From positions 1-64,000 of the IMG/VR virus record IMGVR_UViG_3300037156_000189: 64,000 nucleotides of DNA; one strand, given 5' to 3'. Positions within the stretch are counted from its first letter, which is position 1; every line of letters begins with the position of its first letter. Positions 46,363 to 52,629 of this stretch are shown one piece after another. The translations under genes were made by a program, and so were the position numbers. The notes beneath the pieces are model-generated. The model saw only the letters and a program-made list of their open reading frames with translations. It was not told the origin of the DNA and ran no database searches. This DNA is from a virus.

Positions 46363-46676
46363 TGTCTCAAAAATACGAAGACATCCTCAAAAACTCCGTC
46401 GAGAAGCTCTCCCTCGGTCCGAATGACATCCTTATTGTGAAGTCTCAGGAAGCGATGTCGACGTTTCTGGAGATGACCCAGGCCGGTGTCGGCTTCTCCA
46501 AATATGCGAACCCGATTCTCCTTGTCCCCGGCGGCCTGGAGAAGGCAACACGGGACGATCTTCTCGACGCGATCAGGATTCTGGATGAGAAGATCGCGAA
46601 CGAAGGAAAGCCGGAGGAAGCGGTCAGCCGGATCATTACTGATTTGCATGCGCCGCTTGTAAGGAGAGTCCAATGA
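46362..46676 (+). CDS. Hypothetical protein
   Basis: A 104-residue protein (MSQKYEDILKNSVEKLSLGP at the start), alpha/beta. Contains NDILIVKSQEAMSTFLEM and ANPILLVPGGLEKATRDDLL. Start ATG 46362 by TGATG overlap; a GTG one codon upstream is possible. No family recognised. Confidence 0.65.
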   Translation: MSQKYEDILKNSVEKLSLGPNDILIVKSQEAMSTFLEMTQAGVGFSKYANPILLVPGGLEKATRDDLLDAIRILDEKIANEGKPEEAVSRIITDLHAPLVRRVQ

Positions 46677-46858
46677 GCCACACCTACTCCATCTTGAATC
46701 CGCGAGTCCCTTGCTGCGCGCAGATATTTCTTGATCTTTCCAACCGGTCCAACACCTATTGCCAACGCGAACTGGGCCATCCGGATGAGGCCGTGAAGGA
46801 ATTTCCCGGCGGGCACAACATTGTCGACGAGCCTCCTGTGGCGAAGGTACAGAAATGA
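46673..46858 (+). CDS. Small Cys-containing protein
   Basis: A 61-residue protein with CCAQIF and CQRELGH, perhaps a zinc site. Overlaps both neighbours by ATGA. Function unknown. Confidence 0.6.
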   Translation: MSHTYSILNPRVPCCAQIFLDLSNRSNTYCQRELGHPDEAVKEFPGGHNIVDEPPVAKVQK

Positions 46859-47136
46859 CCCGTCCCCTGAGCCCGATTCATGCGCCGCTCGACGCCGACC
46901 CGCCGTCGAGCCCGCCACCGATTCCGCGCATCGCCCGCCTTGCCAAGCTCGATTCGCGCCCGCTGTCCGGTTTGCCGCGTTCGCTCGGCCCCGGCGGAGC
47001 ATCCTCCGCGTTCGCGCGGGCAGTGGACAAGGCGCTGGTCGATGAGATGGCGGATCAGTTGCGAGGATTAGACACGGGCGAGAGTGAGATCGGCGATTGG
47101 GCCGGTGAGATCATCGCTGCGTTTTGTGAGGAGTAA
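46855..47136 (+). CDS. Pro-rich hypothetical protein
   Basis: A 93-residue protein. N-terminal 55 residues are disordered and Pro/Arg-rich (PIHAPLDADPPSSPPPIPRI), then a helical acidic C-terminus. Overlaps the next gene by one base (TAATG). Function unknown. Confidence 0.6.
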   Translation: MTRPLSPIHAPLDADPPSSPPPIPRIARLAKLDSRPLSGLPRSLGPGGASSAFARAVDKALVDEMADQLRGLDTGESEIGDWAGEIIAAFCEE

Positions 47137-47426
47137 TGGACTCCATTTCTCCGGTTCTGACAGAACTCGAAGTGCCCGCTGAGCAGGTCGTCGCGCTCGG
47201 GCAAGATGGGTTCTACCCGATCGTTGTTGCGCGCGTCAGTTGGCGAGATAAAGACGAGAAGCTCATGGCGGTGTGCTCCTACACTCGCTACCGCTTCACC
47301 GCCGCGGAGAGGGAGTTGATTTTGAAAGGGGCGGACTTGATCCTGGGGCAGCCGCATCATGGTCAGATGATGCCGGTATCGCTGCAGTTGGCGATGCCAG
47401 GAGAGTATCCGGTACAGGAGAAATAA
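47136..47426 (+). CDS. Hypothetical protein
   Basis: A 96-residue protein with beta-strand pattern (VVALGQDGFYPIVVARVSWR) and MMPVSLQLAMPGEYPVQEK at the end. It is the last gene before the second-strand leader cassette. Its stop codon lies inside a 10-bp AAATAAAGTA that recurs 24 bp later. Function unknown. Confidence 0.65.
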   Translation: MDSISPVLTELEVPAEQVVALGQDGFYPIVVARVSWRDKDEKLMAVCSYTRYRFTAAERELILKGADLILGQPHHGQMMPVSLQLAMPGEYPVQEK

Positions 47427-47461
47427 AGTATCCAGTTGGAGGGTAAATAAAGTACACTTAT

Positions 47462-47522
47462 GGGGTCAGGAAGTTGTAGCTTCCGGCAAGCCTAATCATT
47501 CTGGAGGAATGATCATGACCCC
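47462..47522 (+). promoter_or_regulatory. Structured leader, copy 2 of 3, adjoining terL
   Basis: P1: GGGGTCA (47462-47468) with TGACCCC (47516-47522). P2: GGAAG-TTGTAG-CTTCC (47469-47484). P3: ATCATTC (47495-47501) with GAATGAT (47507-47513), loop TGGAG with the ribosome site. GGCAAGCCTAAT is identical to copy 1, while both P2 and P3 stems differ by compensatory changes. Confidence 0.75.
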
Positions 47523-48228
47523 GCCCCAAGGATACTACAAAGATTTGACCGGACAGACGTTCGGCCTGTGGACAGTGCTCTCTTTTTGCGAATGCACCGC
47601 AAGAGGCACAGTCTGGTTATGCAAATGCGGGTGCGGAAAAGTACAGCGCGTCAGAAGCAGAAACATGCAGGATGGAATAAGTAAATCCTGCGGGTGCGCG
47701 GCTATTCGCAAGGGTAAAGGATGGATCAAGGGATATGTTGGATATATTCCATTGACTAAAGGTATGGTAGCCGCTGTCAGTGTGCATAGGGTTGCTGATT
47801 TGCAGCGATGGAATTGGTATGTGGTAAAGAAGAAAGGGCTGTATTACGCGTACCGAAACGGCGACCGAAGCAAAGGCGAGGGGAAAATATCAATGGCTCG
47901 GTACATTCTTGGAATGGACTATACTGATAAACGAGAAGGCGACCATCGGAATCGCTGCACGCTCGATAACAGGGATCGTAATCTTCGGCCAGCCACGCGC
48001 AATCAAAGCCAGACCAACAAAGGAGTGCGTCGGGATAGCTACACAGGATTCAAGGGCATACGCCGTTGTAAGGCAAAGGGATCTTTTGTAGGAAGATTTC
48101 AGGTGCGGCTAACGCACATGGGCGTATGTCTGCATTTAGGAACGTACGACACGATTGAAGAGGCGGTAAAGGCCCGCGATGAAGTAGCTTTGAAATTGCA
48201 CGGAGAGTTCGCTACGACTGGCGAGTAA
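47515..48228 (+). CDS. HNH endonuclease with zinc and AP2 domains (cassette 2)
   Basis: A 237-residue protein starting MTP. An N-terminal zinc domain (WLCKCGCGKVQRVRSRNMQD, KSCGC) is typical of phage HNH homing proteins. HNH core: EGDHRNRCTLDNRDRNLRPA, then NQSQTNK. AP2-like C-terminus: YTGFKGIRRC to ALKLHGEF. It ends 12 bp before the conserved coding sequence of the terminase. It is probably mobile and inserted in, or just before, terL. Confidence 0.88.
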   Translation: MTPPQGYYKDLTGQTFGLWTVLSFCECTARGTVWLCKCGCGKVQRVRSRNMQDGISKSCGCAAIRKGKGWIKGYVGYIPLTKGMVAAVSVHRVADLQRWNWYVVKKKGLYYAYRNGDRSKGEGKISMARYILGMDYTDKREGDHRNRCTLDNRDRNLRPATRNQSQTNKGVRRDSYTGFKGIRRCKAKGSFVGRFQVRLTHMGVCLHLGTYDTIEEAVKARDEVALKLHGEFATTGE

Positions 48229-48239
48229 GTAGGAGGTCT

Positions 48240-50054
48240 GTTTCGCCGCTCGATCTTCAGCACGTTGAAAAATTCTTCACCCGTCTGCACATAAGGGATA
48301 GGGACGACGGGAATTTTGTTCCTTTTACGCTTCGGCCTCAGCAACAAGAAGTATTTCAGATGGCCAAGGATCATCTCGCGCGGCGTCGTAGACTATTTAT
48401 TATTTTTCTGAAGGCACGGCGTTTAGGAATTTCTACGATTGCGACCGGGCTCGGTCAAGCCCATTGTATTGCACATCCTGGGTCGATGGCTCGTTGTATT
48501 GCGCAGAACGCCAAAGTGGCATCCGCTAATTTTGAGATGGCCAGTAGCTTTTTTAAAGACTGTAGAGAACTTTATCCAGGTGCGACTAAACCAACCAAGT
48601 CTCTTCTCACTTGGCCTCATTCTGACGGTCCTGATTCAACTTTCGAGCATCACACTGCAGCTACAGTTCACGGTCAGCGCGGGCTAACTTCGTCATTCCT
48701 TCACATGACCGAAGCAGCCTTCTATCCGTATGAAAATGTGTTCACTAGTTTGATGAACACTTTAAGTATGGACAAGAACAACATTTGCTTGGTGGAAACG
48801 ACCGCCAACGGCCAAGAAGGCCCCGGTGAAGCCTACTATCAGTATTGGGAAGGGGCTATGTCGGGGGAGAATGAGTTTCTTCCTATCTTCCTTCCTTGGT
48901 GGGACGACCCAGCTTACGTTCTCCCCGGCGAGTTAGCGATGGACGCTCCGAGGGACGAGTACGAAAAGTTCTTGATGAATGACATTAAGCATTGGAAGAC
49001 AGGAAAACGAGTCCGCCTCGGTAAAGATCGCATAGCATGGTTCCGTGAAACTTTGGCAACCAAGTGCGAAAACGTGATCGAGAAGTGGAGGGCCGAAATG
49101 CCTTCTACTCCAGAAGAAGCTTTTGTCGCTACTGGCAACCCCGCGTTCACCATTGAAGAGATTCAGTTCGCGGAGAATTCGTGCGTCAAAATTCCTCCGT
49201 TCCGGGGCCGCTGCGTTCTGTCTTCAGACCTCAAGCATGGTGAATTGCAAAAAGGTACGGATGGCCCCTTGGTGGTTTACGAGACTCCACAAAAAGGGGC
49301 TCATTATTTTGCGGGGGTCGATTCGGCAAGAGGTGAAGAAAACACGATGGCTCCTGGCGATTACGCGGCCATCGTAATGTGGAACGCGGAGACCGGAGAT
49401 ATGGCGGCCCGCTATATGTCTCGTGTTTCTCCGGAGGATCTTGCACCCGCAGCCGCCGCCCTTGGGTATTACTTCAACGGGGCCATGCTCAATGTTGAGT
49501 TGAATAACATTGGGTATGTGACCATGAAGGAACTCCGTGACCGGCTCTATTATCCTAACCAGTACATCTGGAAGGGCCGTGATGACCGAGTAGATCGCTC
49601 GAAGCAGGGAGTAGCTTACGGATTTGAGACTAGTGACCGTTACCGCAAGATGATGTTCTCTATGTTTCGCATGTCTTTGTACAAAAAAGAAGTCGTGCCG
49701 AAGGACCGGATATTCATTGACCAAATGAAGAAGGCGAAGATGGAGATGGCCTGGCGGTGGAACGTTGCGGTTGGGCACGATGATGTTTTAATGGCGGGCT
49801 TCCTCGGTTGGATAGCTCGTGAGCAAAACCACCCCACTGCGTGTCAGCATCGCGCTTCTAAAAACATCATGCTCACCAAAGAAGAACTCGAAACCGCAGG
49901 GTTCTCTCCCGCACGAGGTCAGATGCCTCAGTGGCTGAAATCGCCAGAGGTGACGGGCATGGGTACATTGATCACGACTGGCAACGATCATCTTCGCAAG
50001 TTAGAACTCTATGCAAAAAACAAGCAAAAACTAAAACGCTTGGAGTGGGTATGA
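48240..50054 (+). CDS. terL: Terminase large subunit
   Basis: Packaging motor ATPase and nuclease. Conserved N-terminal coding sequence reads from about 48240, with an adenine-binding LRPQQQEVF, then Walker A-like FLKARRLGIST. The Walker B region is SSFLHMTEAAFY. Nuclease acids: AGVDSARGE, NVELNNIG, VGHDDVLMAG. The frame is open from 48183, but no ATG, GTG or TTG occurs before 48360. Starting there removes the adenine-binding motif. The HNH cassette ends immediately upstream, so the original start was probably displaced. Annotation programs would call 48360. Confidence 0.9.
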   Translation, partial: VSPLDLQHVEKFFTRLHIRDRDDGNFVPFTLRPQQQEVFQMAKDHLARRRRLFIIFLKARRLGISTIATGLGQAHCIAHPGSMARCIAQNAKVASANFEMASSFFKDCRELYPGATKPTKSLLTWPHSDGPDSTFEHHTAATVHGQRGLTSSFLHMTEAAFYPYENVFTSLMNTLSMDKNNICLVETTANGQEGPGEAYYQYWEGAMSGENEFLPIFLPWWDDPAYVLPGELAMDAPRDEYEKFLMNDIKHWKTGKRVRLGKDRIAWFRETLATKCENVIEKWRAEMPSTPEEAFVATGNPAFTIEEIQFAENSCVKIPPFRGRCVLSSDLKHGELQKGTDGPLVVYETPQKGAHYFAGVDSARGEENTMAPGDYAAIVMWNAETGDMAARYMSRVSPEDLAPAAAALGYYFNGAMLNVELNNIGYVTMKELRDRLYYPNQYIWKGRDDRVDRSKQGVAYGFETSDRYRKMMFSMFRMSLYKKEVVPKDRIFIDQMKKAKMEMAWRWNVAVGHDDVLMAGFLGWIAREQNHPTACQHRASKNIMLTKEELETAGFSPARGQMPQWLKSPEVTGMGTLITTGNDHLRKLELYAKNKQKLKRLEWV

Positions 50055-51016
50055 CCAATGATCACTCAGCACCAGAACGTACTCACACTGACCTTCCTGA
50101 CGGAAGCTTCAGCGACGACCTTCGCAGCTTTCTTGGGCAGCCTGCTGACGAGCCAAAACCCGCCACCCGCACCCGAAATCTCCGAACCTCCTTCCGAGCC
50201 GTCCCAGCAGCGTTCGCACCACGTCCTGTTGACGGACGACCGGCTGGAGCAACTCTCGAACCAGCGCGCCCAGGGCCTGACCGCGCACCAGCGGCTCCTG
50301 CGCGCGCAAAGTTCTTTAAGGGATGGCGTGCTCCCGTTCAGCAAGCCGGGGCAGGCGCCTCAACCGACAAACCAGTCCAGCCCGCGGATGCGAGCCCAGC
50401 AGGAGGGCGGGTTCGCGGATGGGGGCGCGGTCGCAGTGCGACCAACAGCGCCGCAGTTACGGAGCCCGGACCCGCAGCCGCAGGCCGACCTCGTGGCCGT
50501 CCACCAGGAAGCGGGAAGAAGGCCAAGCAAGCTGCGGCCAGTGACGCCAAGCCAGATCTCCCCAAAGACATAGCGAAGCTGGTTGGCAAGGTAGAACCGT
50601 CCGCGCCTCGTGCGATCATTCCCACTGAGTCCGAGCGGTCGAGCGCCACCCGTCTCTTCCGCCAGATCGGCGAGACTTTCAACACCAACCGGAAGAAGTC
50701 AAAGACTGCAGCTTATGCCGCCTTCCGTCACGACCTGATGGCGAATCTCGACACCCTGATCATGGGTGGCGCGATCGATCTCAAGGAAGCGACAACCATC
50801 ATCACCAACTTGGAGCAGTACACCAAGGAGACTGAGGCCGAGTCGACAGAGACGCCGGCGACGATCCTGGGCCGCTGGCTCAGGATGGACGCTGCGGAAG
50901 TGGCTGGGTTGTCGGTGGGCGAGCCCGGCGAGTTGGTTGCGAACGAACCGGATGAAGAGGACGAAGAGGAAGTGTCGGCTGAAGCGGATCCGGACGGAGA
51001 ACTAGAGAGCGCTTAG
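50051..51016 (+). CDS. Structural or packaging accessory, disordered N-terminus
   Basis: A 321-residue protein in an ATGA overlap with terL. Residues 1-200 are Pro/Ala/Arg-rich and probably disordered (RGRPPGSGKKAK patch is AT-hook-like). Residues about 215-290 are folded and helical (FRHDLMANLDTLIMGGAIDL). The last 30 residues are very acidic. Its place after terL suggests packaging or capsid accessory function. Not recognised. Confidence 0.7.
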   Translation: MTNDHSAPERTHTDLPDGSFSDDLRSFLGQPADEPKPATRTRNLRTSFRAVPAAFAPRPVDGRPAGATLEPARPGPDRAPAAPARAKFFKGWRAPVQQAGAGASTDKPVQPADASPAGGRVRGWGRGRSATNSAAVTEPGPAAAGRPRGRPPGSGKKAKQAAASDAKPDLPKDIAKLVGKVEPSAPRAIIPTESERSSATRLFRQIGETFNTNRKKSKTAAYAAFRHDLMANLDTLIMGGAIDLKEATTIITNLEQYTKETEAESTETPATILGRWLRMDAAEVAGLSVGEPGELVANEPDEEDEEEVSAEADPDGELESA

Positions 51017-51093
51017 TGTTGTGGCCCGAATTTCCCAAACCATCTTTTTTTCGACTATCCTTCCCGGTAGTAACGTTTTGAGGAGGAACTCCT

Positions 51094-51294
51094 TTGTCTA
51101 CCGCCCGTGCGAAATACCAGACGACCGCTCCTGCCGAGTTCTCCTCCGATCTTCCTCGGAACCCGCGCCGGGAATTCAACTCCCCTTCGGCCCGGCCTTC
51201 CGGCCGCTCCGGCGGTGGCCCCGCCGTTTCCACCCCCCACCGCGTTTCATCCTCGATTCGTAAGGGGAAGAAAGCGAGCCGCCGCCGTGGATGA
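51094..51294 (+). CDS. Small basic disordered protein
   Basis: A 66-residue protein from a TTG start seven bases after GAGGAGG. Rich in Ser, Pro, Arg and Lys, ending SIRKGKKASRRRG. No fold predicted. One of a series of small basic proteins in the capsid region that may bind DNA. Confidence 0.6.
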   Translation: MSTARAKYQTTAPAEFSSDLPRNPRREFNSPSARPSGRSGGGPAVSTPHRVSSSIRKGKKASRRRG

Positions 51295-51637
51295 CGACCA
51301 GGCCCCTCCGGAAGTCACCATTGAGCCAGCCGACAATGGTCATGTCGTCCGTTGGCATCAGCGCTCGACCAAGAAGGATCAGTCTGGCCGCACAGTTCGC
51401 CGCGTGGCTTCGACTGTTGACGAAGCCCTGGGCCACGCTAAGGCCGCGCTCAGCGGTGGGCCAACCAAGTCGTCCAAAAAGAAATCATCCAGGGATGGGC
51501 AATCTGGCGCCGGGCTTGGCTCGGATGCTGAGGGGGAGTCAGGTTCGGCCTCCTCCCCCGCTGCCCATTCTTTTGGAGGCAAGTCGCGTAACAGTGCGCG
51601 TCGTCGCCGTCCCAGAGTCGGAAGCCGGCGGGCATAG
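51287..51637 (+). CDS. Small basic protein with beta domain
   Basis: A 116-residue protein from GTG 51287 overlapping the previous stop. An N-terminal beta part (VTIEPADNGHVVRWHQRSTK) resembles a small phage family with GGHVVxHxR features. The C-terminal half is Ser/Lys/Arg-rich. An overlapping longer frame belongs to the next gene and is rejected upstream of 51675. Confidence 0.65.
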   Translation: MDDDQAPPEVTIEPADNGHVVRWHQRSTKKDQSGRTVRRVASTVDEALGHAKAALSGGPTKSSKKKSSRDGQSGAGLGSDAEGESGSASSPAAHSFGGKSRNSARRRRPRVGSRRA

Positions 51638-51674
51638 CATCGGCTCAAACCAGTTTCCCTACAGGAGGATCATC

Positions 51675-52247
51675 ATGGAAAAATTCGTAGCAGTAACCAA
51701 ATCTTCGCCGCAGGATATCGCCGCTGTTCAGTTCAAAGGCAAGCCCGACAACGCTACGGATGGCACATTCGCAGGCTTTCCTACTCGCGAAGATCCTTCT
51801 CGCAATCCGGTCGAGGTTGCTGTACTCGTTCCTACAGCGCACGGCGGAACACCGGCTTTCCCTGGCGATTGGATTGTGAGCGACGCCGATGGCAAGTTGT
51901 CGGTCGTCTCCGATTCGCATTTTGGCACGCACTACAAATCATCGGCGCCGTCTAAGCCTTTTGTCCCGGCTCCGCAGCTCACGTCGGAGCAGCTTGCGGC
52001 CCGGCAGGCCGGGGCTTCGCCCGTTCCTCCGCTTGTCCCGGCTGTCCCCACGCTCACGCCGCAGCAGCTCGCTGCGCAGCAGGCCGCCGGCGTCGTGTCT
52101 GCCCCAGCGCTTACGCCACAGCAGATTGCTGCGCAGCATGCTGTGCCGCCGGTTCCACAGGTCCCATCGGTTCCGCCAGCTCCGCAGTTAACGCCGCAGC
52201 AGCTTGCCGCACAAAAGGCTGAAGCGGCCAAAAACGTGATGAAATAA
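51675..52247 (+). CDS. Protein with LTPQQLAAQ repeats
   Basis: A 190-residue protein with ACAGGAGGATCATC before the ATG. Folded N-terminal 95 residues, with TPAFPGDWIVSDADGKLSVV as a possible beta domain. Then four LTPQQLAAQ-type repeats (LTSEQLAARQ, LTPQQLAAQQ, LTPQQIAAQH, LTPQQLAAQK), separated by Pro-rich linkers. Structural role likely by position; not recognised. Confidence 0.7.
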   Translation: MEKFVAVTKSSPQDIAAVQFKGKPDNATDGTFAGFPTREDPSRNPVEVAVLVPTAHGGTPAFPGDWIVSDADGKLSVVSDSHFGTHYKSSAPSKPFVPAPQLTSEQLAARQAGASPVPPLVPAVPTLTPQQLAAQQAAGVVSAPALTPQQIAAQHAVPPVPQVPSVPPAPQLTPQQLAAQKAEAAKNVMK

Positions 52248-52270
52248 CGATTGCAAGTAGGAGGCAGTAG

Positions 52271-52417
52271 ATGGAGAAGAGTCAAAGTTGTGGCGTTCCA
52301 GAGAGTCAGGAATCGCCTGCTTTTGAGGCGAAAAATCACTCTACTGCTTTCCTGCGCAAGGCCGTCCGCGCATCCGAGAAGAAGCCGGGCAGGCGTGCGG
52401 CGAAGAAACGGGGCTGA
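52271..52417 (+). CDS. Small basic protein
   Basis: A 48-residue protein with AGGAGGCAGTAG before the ATG. Acidic/Ser N-terminus, very basic C-terminus (RKAVRASEKKPGRRAAKKRG). Unknown; similar in character to the other small basic proteins here. Confidence 0.6.
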   Translation: MEKSQSCGVPESQESPAFEAKNHSTAFLRKAVRASEKKPGRRAAKKRG

Positions 52418-52419
52418 TC

Positions 52420-52629
52420 ATGCCTTGGGCGCCGAAAGAATCTTCCCGGTTTACGAAGAAGGCCAAGTCGCCGAAGCGCAAGCGCCAGTGGGCTCATGTC
52501 GCGGACTCCATGTTTGAGCGAACCGGTGATGAGGGAGCCGCGATCCGTGCGGCCAATGGCGTGGTTCGCAAGTCTCGGTCCAAATCCTCTGCCCATCATC
52601 GTGCCCCCAGAAGGAGTTATCGCTCGTGA
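52420..52629 (+). CDS. Small FTKKA-family protein
   Basis: A 69-residue protein. SSRFTKKAKSPKRKRQWAHV and RTGDEGAAIRAANGVV match a small family found in phages and bacteria whose members share FTKKAxTPKxxRQWxxVAN and TGDEGxAIRxAN motifs. Function unknown. Basic tail. GTGA overlap with the fibre gene. Confidence 0.8.
   Translation: MPWAPKESSRFTKKAKSPKRKRQWAHVADSMFERTGDEGAAIRAANGVVRKSRSKSSAHHRAPRRSYRS

Noticed and set aside
47462-48240. Group I or II intron around the HNH gene
   Set aside because: Only about 55 bases precede the ORF and 12 follow it, too little for a catalytic core. Splicing by another mechanism is left open in the findings.
50058-50573. 171-codon frame overlapping the gene after terL
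   Set aside because: It starts seven bases after the true ATG, has no extra ribosome site and reads as an out-of-frame copy.
51291-51675. Longer N-terminus for the LTPQQLAAQ-repeat protein
   Set aside because: The extension overlaps the basic protein at 51287-51637, and a strong ribosome site marks 51675.
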